Origin: Cladopsammia gracilis
Lineage: Eukaryota > Cnidaria > Anthozoa > Scleractinia > Dendrophylliidae
Direction of reading: 5' to 3'
Assembly: GCA_022457155.1 (NCBI GenBank)
Contig: JAJGOT010000436.1
Coordinates: forward strand, 560,001-624,000
DNA length: 64,000 bases
Part shown: positions 1 through 9,707 of the stretch, piece by piece
Numbering within the stretch: position 1 is the stretch's first letter
How the letters are laid out: each line of letters opens with the position of its first letter
Notes under the pieces: model-generated
What the model was told of the DNA's origin: nothing
The model's database searches: none
Seen by the model: only the letters and a program-made list of their open reading frames with translations
Translations under genes and position numbers: made by a program

Positions 1-1
1 G

Positions 2-773
2 CCTCCACCCGCTCCACAGTCTAAAAGATCGTTGTTTCGTTCCTTTCTTAAATCAATAAATTCTTCACAGAAAGTCGTACAAACGCAAGCAGTTAGTGCA
101 GTCCCCACCCCGAGCGAAGTTTCAGAATTTTCTTGATGTTCTGGTGATCGTAGTTCTGATTCGGAAGAGAAAATAACTTATGAAAATATCGAGAATAGAT
201 CAGAAAACAATGGGAATAGTAACCGTGAAAGAACAGAAAACGTTTTGGTTAACTACGAACCAATTCCAACGCAACCGAGTTCAAAGTTAGACAGTTCAAG
301 TTCTAATAGCGCTGATCGTTTTTCTTTCTTCTGGTAATACCGATATGCAGGATCAAGTCGATCGATTATGCGAGGCAGTTCAGCAAATGCAAACAGCATT
401 AAATTCACAAGCTAGTGGTTCGAATGTGCGGTTATCAGTTGCCTTTCCAATATTTAGGGGAGATGAGTGTGAAGATGTCCATGAGTTTATTAGCAATTAT
501 AAGAGAGCTGGACGTTTGAACGGTTGGAATGAAATTGATTTAGCGCTAGGACTTCCGTTGTACTTAAAGGGACATGCCAGTGCTTGGTTTAAATCTTTGC
601 CTGCGGTAGACGAAATGACGTTTGATGAGCTATTGGCTGTGCTAATTCGACATTTTGCGTCGAGAGCTAGTGAATGGCGATTAAGACAGGCACTTGGCCA
701 GCGCCGGTAATTAGAAAAAGAATCAGTAGCTGATTATTCTTACAGTCTTCGAACGCTTTTCTCTAGGATACAT
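2..773 (+). pseudogene. gag remnant of the Ty3/gypsy element
   Basis: Three consecutive open stretches form one gag-like coding region with breaks. The first (frame of position 2) is serine- and glutamate-rich, has an in-frame TGA at 134-136 and ends at a TAA at 335-337. The second (345-710) is in another frame, so a one-base indel lies near 320-335. It resembles a retrotransposon capsid: a helical region with the YLKGHASAWF type motif and a run of basic residues at the end. A TAA at 708-710 interrupts it, and the same frame then continues without a break through 711-773 into the long pol ORF. Gag would package the element RNA in the cytoplasm; this copy cannot make a full-length Gag without readthrough. 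Confidence 0.75.
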
Positions 774-3700
774 TTGCCCAGGAGTGAGTGGACTCATTAC
801 TTTGTACAAGGCCTTCTACCTCAAATTCGAGAGTATGTTATTTTGCAGCAGCCAGACAATATTGAGTCAGCAGAAAGTTTTGCTAAATTGAAGGAGTTTG
901 TGCTGGCTAGCTCTGAGAAAACCCCAGTGTTTGACCCTAAGGTGGTCTCAACTCAAATTTTGGAGGAACTGTCAAAAGCTGTCTCGCCGAAAGACAAAAC
1001 AATTGGCGCTGTTGATAAACAAGGTTCTCATGTCAAAAGATCCGAAGTAAGGCAAATAATTAGAGAGGAATTTCAGCGGTTAGCACCTAACGCTGCTCCT
1101 AACTCAAATAGGTATCAGCAGCGTTGTAACTCAGGTTTTCAGGCAAGAGGACTTCGCTCTCGCACATGCGATGCAATTTGCTATAATTGCGGTAAAAAAG
1201 GTCACACTTATTATTTTTGTCGGGCAAAACCAGATCCAAGGATCCCACGTCGTGGCGACGTCAGACAAAACAATTATCAACAGCGATATCAAAGTAATCC
1301 TCGTTGGGGTCAAAGTAATCCTGGTTGGAACTCTCAAAATAAACCCGTGATGGGGGCGCCAGAATTTATAGAAAGTAGACAAGAGGGTCGAACGGGTTCG
1401 CGCAAAGCTGATAAATATGCTTTCAGTAGAGTGCGTCCTGACGAGTCTCTTCTAGAGAATAAATATGATTCGAGTCCCGAAGTTCCTACTTTAGATTTTG
1501 TTGATGTTTCGCCAAGTAAATCTGCTGAAATGTTTACATCACGTTCTTCCGTCCTACATAACACTCCAAAACAAACCACTTGTTCGCATATTGACGATAA
1601 CATTACCTTACAAACAAATACTGTATCAGCCAATTTTATTGAGTGTCTAGAGTCATTGAAAGGGGTCATAGCAAAATATGAGAGTGCGGTAAACGGTCCG
1701 CCAAGTTTTCAAAACAAACGTGCACATTTTCATGCTGACACGGGTTCGTCAGATTTTTATATTTCGTCTACTAAAGATAAAACACCAGTGTATTTTTATG
1801 AGCGCTCAAAAGAAGAGAATTCTCAAGTTTTTAAATTCGCCACTGTGGACGAAAACAAGTTGGCTATTGAAGAAGTTAATATTGTTGATACTCTGGACAA
1901 AGATGACGTTGTTGTCACTGAAGTTATTGTTTATGATGTTGTCGTTAATTATATTGTTTTGAAAAATGATGCTGACCCCATTACCCAACCATTTCCCGTA
2001 TTTAATGGCGAAGTGAATGTTAAACATACTGAGGAACAAGTGTTGTTGAAATCTCCAGCTTTTAGCAATGTGAATAGTGTTAAGTGTAACGCACGTTTGC
2101 CTGAGCCTTCTCTTGACCAGAATGCATTAGATACTTGTGAAAGTGACGAACTTACTGAAGTGAGAGAAGTTTGTTTTCCTTTTGTAGGGGATACTGCTAC
2201 TATGTCAATTAGCATGGAAGGTCACGATTTTTCTTGTTTACTTGATTCGGGAGCAGCTGTCACGGCAGTAAATTCTGATGTATGGCACAAATATTTACGT
2301 CACGCTTATCCCAATTTAGATACTTCGGTGAATGTTACGTCAGTCAATGGTTGTCTCTTGAATTCTTTGGGGAAAACATTGATGCAGTTTGTTATTAAAT
2401 CTGAAAATTTTCTTTTTGAAACCCACGTGATTGAGGATTTAGCTTATGATGTAATTCTTGGAAGAGATTTTCTTCAGAAATTTTGTTCCAAACTTGATTT
2501 TGAGAATGGTGTTGTGAGTTTTTCTCCTGAAGCAAACCCATTGCCGCTTTGTAGTTTTGAAGTGAACGACTCTAGTGAACTTGTTGGTGATCAAGGTGGT
2601 AGTTTTATTTGTTCTGTGCATGCTTGCTCTTCCTTTGTTATTCCACCTGAGTCTGAAATTTTGGTTTTAGGGAAGTTAAATTCCTCACCGAACAAAGTTG
2701 GGAGTAACGGTATAATTGCCCCTAGAATTGATTTACCCCATCGTTATTCTGTTTTTGGAGCGTCAGAACTTGTCAAAGTTGCAGATGATAGTACAGTCCC
2801 TGTGAGAATGGTTAATCCTTCCTCCCTACCGATTAAAATTTACCGTAGAACAACGTTGGCTAATTTTGAGGAGGTGGATCAAAACATAGCAACTTTTCAG
2901 CTAAATGAAACAGAACAAGTTAGTCCTCCTTCCCCTCCTGATTCGAAAAGCAATCAATCTCCAGAGCATGCTTATTCTTGGCTTCCTGATTTATCAGATA
3001 GTGTTTTGACCGATTGTGATAAGGTTAAGTTTCGCGATTTATTTAAGAAATATCGTAATATTTTTGCTTTGTCGGATGCTGAGCTAGGCAGAACATCCTT
3101 AGTACAGCATGTGGTTGACACAGGAGATGCTATGCCGATTAAGCAAAGACCTTACCGAACCTCGCCCGAGAACAAACAAGAAATTGACCGTCAAGTAGAA
3201 GACATGCTCGAGCGCGGAATTGTTCAAGAATCTGTTAGTGCATGGTCTTCACCTGTCGTTTTAGTCAAGAAAAAAGATGGTTCGATTAGATTTTGTGTTG
3301 ATTTTCGAAGGGTTAATAAAATTACGAAAAAGGATAGTTTTCCTATGCCCTTAGTATCAGAAACATTAGATGCGTTATGTGGTACTCAGTTTTTCACGAC
3401 TTTGGATTTGAAAAGTGGTTATTGGCAAATCGAACTCCACCCTTCAGCTCGTGAAAAGACAGCATTTGTTACGCATAATGGTCTTTACGAATTTTTGGTT
3501 ATGGCTTTCGGTCTTACTAATTCGGGTGCAAGCTTTCAGAGACTCATGGGTCATATTCTGAGAGGTCTAGAATATCGTTTTGCTTTGATTTATATAGACG
3601 ATGTGATTATATTTTCTAAGTCAATTGAAGAACATTTGTCCCACCTCGAAGAAGTGTTTAGAAGGTTGCTTGAAGCAAATGTCAAGCTAAATCCGAAGAA

Positions 3701-4493
3701 ATGTAGTTTTGTCAAGCAGAAAGTCGAATATCTAGGACACGTTGTAACTCCTGAGGGTATTAGTCCCAACCCAGCTAAAGTGCGGATAGTCCAGGAGTTT
3801 CCGACTCCGACTAACCTGAAAGAATTAAGGAATTTCTTGGGTCTTGCAAATTATTATAGGCGTTTTGTGAAGGGTTTTTCAATCATTGCCAGTCCTTTAA
3901 ATGCATTGACTAAGAAAGGTGTTTCGTTTTGTTGGACTGAAGCGTGTGCTAACGCTTTCGACAAGTTGAAACGAGCATTAGTGTCCGCTCCTGTTTTGGC
4001 GTACCCTGACTTCAAGGAGCCATTTTTGTTGTTTGTTGATGCTAGTTCCACAGGAATTGGATTCACTCTGGCTCAAAATCAGAACGACAAAGAAGTAGTT
4101 ATTGCTTACAATGGTCGCGGTTTGAATCATGCAGAACAAAATTACAGTACTACAGAAAGAGAGGCACTCGCCTTAGTTGAAGGAGTTAAGAAATATCAAC
4201 CTTACTTGCACAATCGTAAATTCACCGTAATTACTGATCATAGTTCCCTTCGCTGGTTGATGAATATTAAGGATGCTACAGGCCGTCTTGCCAGATGGTC
4301 TTTACTCCTCCAGCAGTATGATTTTGATATCGTTCACCGCCCTGGTAGAATGCATAGCAACGCTGATAGTTTGTCTAGGCTTCCCTTTCAGACTTGCGAG
4401 TTGAGTTCACTCCAAAAGGGGGAACCCCAAGTGACGAAAACTAGAGAACTACAAAGGCGTGATCCTGAGTTGAGTGAGATCATTGAACATTAA
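774..4493 (+). CDS. Ty3/gypsy Gag-Pol polyprotein, C-terminal open part
   Basis: The 1,239-residue open frame is the same frame as the preceding gag segment, so its ATG is probably not a natural start. Residues 1-60 finish the capsid. A CX2CX4HX4C zinc knuckle sits at C136, C139, H144 and C149. A poorly conserved acidic stretch follows to about 480. The aspartic protease has the DSGA motif near 491 and an ILGRDFL motif about 70 residues later. Reverse transcriptase covers about 780-1000 with YIDD at 940-943. RNase H follows with D1089, E1128/E1130 and D1155, and the GRxxxNADSLSRLP end motif. No integrase HHCC or DDE domain follows. In the intact family the enzymes make cDNA in virus-like particles and insert it. 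RT and RNase H look undamaged here, so this is a fairly young copy despite the gag lesions. Confidence 0.85.
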   Translation: MPRSEWTHYFVQGLLPQIREYVILQQPDNIESAESFAKLKEFVLASSEKTPVFDPKVVSTQILEELSKAVSPKDKTIGAVDKQGSHVKRSEVRQIIREEFQRLAPNAAPNSNRYQQRCNSGFQARGLRSRTCDAICYNCGKKGHTYYFCRAKPDPRIPRRGDVRQNNYQQRYQSNPRWGQSNPGWNSQNKPVMGAPEFIESRQEGRTGSRKADKYAFSRVRPDESLLENKYDSSPEVPTLDFVDVSPSKSAEMFTSRSSVLHNTPKQTTCSHIDDNITLQTNTVSANFIECLESLKGVIAKYESAVNGPPSFQNKRAHFHADTGSSDFYISSTKDKTPVYFYERSKEENSQVFKFATVDENKLAIEEVNIVDTLDKDDVVVTEVIVYDVVVNYIVLKNDADPITQPFPVFNGEVNVKHTEEQVLLKSPAFSNVNSVKCNARLPEPSLDQNALDTCESDELTEVREVCFPFVGDTATMSISMEGHDFSCLLDSGAAVTAVNSDVWHKYLRHAYPNLDTSVNVTSVNGCLLNSLGKTLMQFVIKSENFLFETHVIEDLAYDVILGRDFLQKFCSKLDFENGVVSFSPEANPLPLCSFEVNDSSELVGDQGGSFICSVHACSSFVIPPESEILVLGKLNSSPNKVGSNGIIAPRIDLPHRYSVFGASELVKVADDSTVPVRMVNPSSLPIKIYRRTTLANFEEVDQNIATFQLNETEQVSPPSPPDSKSNQSPEHAYSWLPDLSDSVLTDCDKVKFRDLFKKYRNIFALSDAELGRTSLVQHVVDTGDAMPIKQRPYRTSPENKQEIDRQVEDMLERGIVQESVSAWSSPVVLVKKKDGSIRFCVDFRRVNKITKKDSFPMPLVSETLDALCGTQFFTTLDLKSGYWQIELHPSAREKTAFVTHNGLYEFLVMAFGLTNSGASFQRLMGHILRGLEYRFALIYIDDVIIFSKSIEEHLSHLEEVFRRLLEANVKLNPKKCSFVKQKVEYLGHVVTPEGISPNPAKVRIVQEFPTPTNLKELRNFLGLANYYRRFVKGFSIIASPLNALTKKGVSFCWTEACANAFDKLKRALVSAPVLAYPDFKEPFLLFVDASSTGIGFTLAQNQNDKEVVIAYNGRGLNHAEQNYSTTEREALALVEGVKKYQPYLHNRKFTVITDHSSLRWLMNIKDATGRLARWSLLLQQYDFDIVHRPGRMHSNADSLSRLPFQTCELSSLQKGEPQVTKTRELQRRDPELSEIIEH

Positions 4494-4723
4494 GCATTTA
4501 CAAAACCCGTTGAAGCTAGTCCAAGCTGACCCTTTTTGTTCTACAAGTTTCAGTTTTTATAAGTCTTCTTCAAAGTTTTTATACTCCTAGAGTCTGACTC
4601 TGGTATAGTAATACATTGTGTTTCGTCTTTTATATACACATATATATATGTATTTCATCGTAGTAGTTCCATTTTATTGTCCCTGTCCGCATCGGGACGA
4701 TGCCGAAATTAACAAGGGGGGCA
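4494..4723 (+). promoter_or_regulatory. 3' untranslated stretch and polypurine tract
   Basis: About 215 bp of AT-rich sequence, including a short TA run near 4636-4650, separates the pol stop from the tract AACAAGGGGGG at 4711-4721. That tract directly precedes the LTR, which is the position of the plus-strand primer in LTR retrotransposons. No integrase coding was seen here on either strand. Confidence 0.65.
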
Positions 4724-5279
4724 TGTTAAGAAGCCAAAATGGCGTTTGATTAATTTCAGCTTATTACCTAATCGATAAGTATGCCGTTGTTATTCTCGAC
4801 TGTCTAAGTAAGGAATGTTGTGAAGTATTTAGTCGTTTGAATTGTTATGCTTAAGGTTTCTCTTATGTTTAGGTTTTCTTTATAATTCTCGTTCATAGTT
4901 CAAGGTTATTGAAGGTTTAGCCCACACTGGTAGTTCTTAGGTTTTTGAGTAGTGTGGTCTACTTTATGGATTTGTTAAACTTGAATGTCGGTTCTTTAAG
5001 TAGGCATGCTTGGGAACTAAAGCTGACCTTGGATTTTACCTACACTAGGATTCTTGTTTGGGTGTCTAGTCCAATTTTACAGTTTTAGCTCTAGTATTCC
5101 ATTGGTTCTTTAGTACTTGTTATCGACAGCCGTATAGATGTTTCTTTTACTCGTTTTGTTAGGCCACCGGATATACATTAAAAGTTCCCACGGTCAGAAG
5201 CCCAAATAATTCTGCAGGACACGGGATGTACAGTGAAAGTTCCCACGGTCCGCGAACCCAAACATGTCTACAATAGTAG

Positions 5280-5286
5280 TATATAA
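5280..5286 (+). promoter_or_regulatory. TATA box of the LTR promoter
   Basis: TATATAAG lies just after the duplicated U3 sequence and 148 bp before the AATAAA signal, as expected for an LTR promoter. Confidence 0.5.
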
Positions 5287-5433
5287 GAAGGCTTGTTTCA
5301 GTCGACAAATCAGTAGTATTAAGTAGTAGTCAGTAGTCTAGCCGGTCGACAAATGTTGTAGTCTAGTCAATCGACCAATCTTGCAGCCTTGTAACCTACG
5401 TTGATCAAGCTTGAAGCTACGCGAGAAGTCCCC

Positions 5434-5439
5434 AATAAA
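5434..5439 (+). terminator. AATAAA polyadenylation signal in the LTR
   Basis: AATAAA within the LTR, downstream of the TATA box. Predicted to end element transcripts in the R region. Confidence 0.45.
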
Positions 5440-5609
5440 GAAGACTCCTGGAACCTCTTGTTTTAGCAAGCGAGGCCTCATTACAGGAGGGATGGGGGTG
5501 GCAAAACTACTTAGATTCAATCTATCTTTAGAGAGTCCTTTTACTTAGTTAATTTTCTGTTTTGTATCAGTCACAGTATTTTAGTAGCAATGACTTGTAT
5601 GGCATTACA

Positions 5610-6681
5610 ATGGCGATTTTCTTATCAATCGAAATTTGGGAAAGATGTAAGAAGGTTAAAAAATATTTACTATCTTTATTTATTGATATTTAAACAAAAC
5701 TAAAACATATTGCAACGATTTTCATTTGGGATTAAAATTGATTTACTAGCATATGTTTTTAAACTGCAGTGTATATGTGGATGTATGATACAAAACAAGA
5801 ACTTTGTGCATGTGAATAAGTTCAGTAAAAAGACTTCAGTAAAAAAAGAATGTTTTATCTAAATACTTCACTAAGGTAGACTATTGTAAAAAAGTCAAAT
5901 GAAAATATTTTACTTGTCGCTTTTTCCGTCAACTAAAAAATTGTGTACGTTCGGGCAGAATGGTGTCTCTTGTAGGAATAGAGCTGGTGATTAGATTTCG
6001 TTTCCTTCTATAGCCGAAGCTGTTTTCAAAACATCTCGGCTTAAAGAAGCCGACGTGGCCTCGAAAATTGCCGACATGAGACGTTCTGAACAGCGAGAAG
6101 CGGCTCGATTCCGCTTCAAAAATACGACAAATTACGACAGCGACTTTAGAAGGTTGTGCAATTTACCAATAAAAATTAAACATTATTGACCATATCGTTC
6201 ATATCAACACCCGACGGCCAACGGTCTGTTTTAATGATCAATTTGTCATTGAAACGTCTACCAACCTCGTTCCCAAGGCCCCTATCTTCCTCTCTCTTGG
6301 ATCGGACGTGCAGTTAGAGTACACCCTAGACTCCCGGTATACACATACATATCCGTGACCTTTGATTTTCGATTTTTTGGCGCAAATTGGTTTTAACAAG
6401 CTTAATAATTTTCCTTCGAGCATTTTCATTTTAAAAAGAGACTTTTCTTTTGATCTTGATGAAAAATTGCACTTTATCAAATAAAGACAAATAAGTGACA
6501 GGTCACGCGTGCGGTTTCCGTTCGAATTACACGCACCGGCTCCCCCGACGGTGTCAATTTGCGCGAGGGCAAAAGTAACGACCCTCCCCTCGGGTGAATG
6601 TCATTTTGTCTCTGTGACGCGGTCGCTAAGCTTTAGTATTCGAATTTCGTGGTACAGCCGTTTGGATCCCTGCGTTTGGAT
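5610..6681. other. intergenic, no gene recognised
   Basis: Only short ORFs without recognisable similarity or good splice context. Low-complexity AT-rich sequence at 5640-5950 gives way to more GC-rich sequence from about 6240, with the phrase TTTGGATC repeated near 6660-6680. Confidence 0.5.
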
Positions 6682-7037
6682 CGGTCGCGGCTAAAAGGGA
6701 TGACTCGAAAGGACCTCATTAAATATTCAAAACACTGACGTCACACGACGGTTTCCGAAAATCCGACGAATATCGAGGCGACCGGTCGACAATTTTCAAT
6801 ATGGCGACCAAGTATTGTTGCAGTCGAGATTTTGAACCGTATTTCCTTTCACATTATCATTTTCTGCAAAGATTAATTATCGTTTTCGGTAAGTTTTGGC
6901 ATATTTGATGTATATTTTTGTACGGTGTAAACTTTCTCTCGTGTACGGTGCATATTAAAACATGTAAAGAGTCTATTGAGGTCTGTCGAGGTCCTTATGA
7001 GTCATCCCTTGGTCCTTTTGAGTCATCCCGTGGTGAA
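6682..7037 (-). repeat. dispersed repeat with inverted GGGATGACTC motifs, copy 1
   Basis: The reverse complement aligns with 20161-20755. Shared landmarks are CGGTCGCGGCTAAAA, GGGATGACTCGAAAGGACC, ACTGACGTCACACGACG, ATATGGC(A/G)ACC and, at the far end, two GAGTCATCCC copies followed by GTGGTGAAA. GGGATGACTC occurs near both ends in opposite orientation, but homology runs past these motifs, so they are subterminal and not the true ends. Both copies hold a short ATGGC-initiated reading frame in the middle that begins with MAT and is cysteine-rich. Confidence 0.65.
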
Positions 7038-7970
7038 ACTGCCTCGTACAATAGATTTCTATTTCTTTGAAATTAAGTAATTACCGGCAAAACAAAAGGA
7101 AGTATCAATCTTCATGTTTTTTTTTATCTTCATGTTATTAAATGTTTGCGTAATTATCTCGAGCTTTACTAATATTTTTAGGCAAAGGACCCTTATTGGA
7201 CTCTTGTAACTTTCTTTGGACCAATTTATCGACTGTTTTTTTCCACAGTTTATACTTGATTTGAAAAGAGAACATAACACAAACATCTTCTTTTGGAGTA
7301 GCACATAAACGAAGGGTGTGATTATGTTATATCACTCCTGGGAGGGTGGGGGGGGGAGGTAGTTGAATAACTCCTTTATCTATGTGAAGTTCATATAGGG
7401 AAATATGGAGCTTACTGTGAACTGGAAGTCTTTAACTTCTTTACAAATAGAATTCAAAGCAATTGTACTTCAAGTGGCTTCAATTAAAAGCATGAGTTGA
7501 GTTCCAGCTACATACATGCACTAGTTCTCATCATTGTTTATATAAACAGTACTATTATTCTTACAAACAGAACTATTCGCAGTACTGTACAATATATAAA
7601 CAGTACTATTCTCATGAATATGAATATTCTCACTGTCGATAGAAAATAAGCATTCAGATCAAATTCCAGTATAGTCTCTAGTCAACTCTACATTCATGAA
7701 AGGGTTTAAGTTACAAACAGTCCTGCGGAGTTTTTACCAGTATGTTGATCCACTGTTTACACATGCAATATTGCATCACTTATACTCCAAAGATACAAAT
7801 TAATTTGTTTAAGTAATAACATGTACAATGACTGTAAATTGATAATGATATATTTAATAATAATTATTAGTAGTAGTCAAACAAAACTGATCAAAATGCA
7901 GAGATCACCATGTCTATTTGAAGCTGTTAAATGTCGTTGGTTCATGCAATGTCTCCTAACATACCCCTTC
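7038..7970. other. intergenic, no gene recognised
   Basis: AT-rich sequence with G-tract GGTGGGGGGGGGAGG near 7346 and a loosely repeated phrase AACAGTACTATTC at 7545-7612. No coding signal was seen. Confidence 0.5.
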
Positions 7971-8300
7971 TAGTGAGGTGGCTTAGGGCGATTTTAAGTC
8001 GAATTCGTTACAGAGCGGAAGAAAGCGTCAAATTTGGCACAAAGTATCTTGTTGGTGTAAGAAACAAATTTAGCCTGGGTGCCACGTGATTCGATAATCG
8101 GGGGGGGGGGGGGGGCAAGGCACACGATTAAAATTCACGATAACCTTCATCAGCGTGAAAACGAGGCTGATAAGTAAAAACATAGCTTTAATGCTTTGAT
8201 CAGCAAATTGAATCAAAATACATTAACAAGTTATAAATTAGATTGTATAGTTTATTTATAAAGCTAAGGGTGTTTATGTCACGTGACCATCCCATGGTTC
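7971..8300 (+). repeat. left terminal inverted repeat of the 5-kb transposon
   Basis: Aligns as reverse complement with 12690-13016, including an 18-base poly-G tract at 8101-8116 that corresponds to the poly-C tract at 12884-12897. Confidence 0.7.
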
Positions 8301-9707
8301 TTTGCTTTTTCGCTCATGGTCTGACTTTCAAAGAATGTAGTATATTCGATTGAGTTTGAAATCTTTTTGTTTTTGTTTTTGTTTTTGTTGTTGTTGTTGT
8401 TTTGTTGCTCTTGTTGTTTTTTAAGTATTCCTTTGGTTTTTCACTAAGAAACTGCGGAACTAGAAAACATGCAATCGCGTGCCAAGTATGCAAAGATTAC
8501 AGCCGGTGTCAGAGCGGAGGTAAAATTTGTAAAAGGTGCCAAATCAGTACCGGGAACTCAGTAGACAGAGTTGTCATTAATTATTAGTTGGCAGCCAGCT
8601 ATTAAGATCGGCAACTGCATTGGAGATGATCGGCACCTGAAAATTTGAGAATAACTTAACTGGAAAACAACCATGGGAGGCTATATTGGGTTTATGACCG
8701 CCTATCACGGTCCTTGTGAAGCTGGCTTCCTCAAAGCTTCATGATATGACAGCCGTGAGTAGAGATTCAGTTTTGATCTGATGTCGTAAGTGCGGTCTGT
8801 AAACAGCATTTTGCTGCTGTATATCACTGTTAACTTCCTAATCGATTAATCATGACCTAACTTCATTCAGAAAACACGAGGTAAGAGAAACGCAATACTT
8901 GATTAACGATGCAATTTAAGTACGTGTCTCCTTAAGAACCGACCAAAGATTTTGGTTAGAAAAGTAAATTTCTCTGATATGGGGTTATTTAAAAGCCTTT
9001 ACCTAAGCATTCATAAAAATGCAATTCGTTTGATCCAAAATAATAATTTAATTTTTTTACGATTTATCAAAGTTTCACGTGGTAGGTACTAGTTTTATGC
9101 CGCTGAGACCCGAATAAGTCACAAACATTGCCGTCGCTGTCAAAAAATAACAATTCACTCAAGAGGCCCAGTTGTTTTATCAATCTACAGATACATCATT
9201 GCAGTTTCCTTAGCTATATCGCATATCCAGATTCGTTTCTTATTTTAACAGTAAACAACAGGCTATTTTACACAAATAAGATGCCTCCGAGCGAAACACG
9301 AAAATAACTCAACTTTAAGGTGAAATTTTAAAAAATGTTACACCTGATTGAAAGTCATTCTATATTCTACATATAAACAGAAACTATAAATGACCCTAAT
9401 CATAACTAAGAATAAAATGTTTGTGCGCACTACGTTTTCAAGATTTACAACCGTTTTAATTTTACGAAAATGCGAAAACATACCAATAAACAAACACTTG
9501 TCCTTAGCAGAATACTCGAGCAAGTTCACTTTTGCTTTAAGTTGAGAGTTTCGTCAGCTTAAGTCATCCCCCAATCCTGAAAATCGTCAAGGCAGTACAA
9601 TTTTTATCCAGCGCTAAGTTTTTATCGAAGTTTTACCTTGCTGTATAAACGGACCTCTAGACGGCCATGTTTGTTCAACCAAAGCTTGTCACGCGCCGTT
9701 TAGGTTT

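Larger units (their letters stand above)
1..5609 (+). mobile_element. Ty3/gypsy LTR retrotransposon, 3' part, integrase missing
   Basis: The order gag, zinc knuckle, aspartic protease, reverse transcriptase, RNase H is that of Ty3/gypsy pol. A purine-rich tract then abuts an LTR beginning TGTTAAG. The 5' LTR and primer-binding site lie left of the window, so target-site duplications cannot be tested. RNase H is followed by a stop and about 230 bp of untranslated DNA with no integrase in any frame. The copy is decayed in gag but pol is open. It is either non-autonomous or has an internal deletion. The right boundary is approximate: I chose the ATTACA at the end of the LTR-like sequence. Confidence 0.85.
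4724..5609 (+). repeat. 3' LTR of the Ty3/gypsy element
   Basis: Starts with TGTTAAG right after the polypurine tract. It holds a TATATAA box at 5280-5286, an AATAAA signal at 5434-5439 and, just upstream of the TATA box, an imperfect tandem pair of about 60 bp (about 5163-5272) sharing the phrase AAGTTCCCACGGTC. The spacing TATA, about 150 bp, AATAAA fits U3-R-U5 order. The end at about 5609 is the least certain point, because the matching 5' LTR is not in the window. Confidence 0.7.

Noticed and set aside
6697..7029. GGGATGACTC motifs as true terminal inverted repeats of a MITE
   Set aside because: Homology with the copy at 20161-20755 continues beyond the motifs on both sides, so they are internal.
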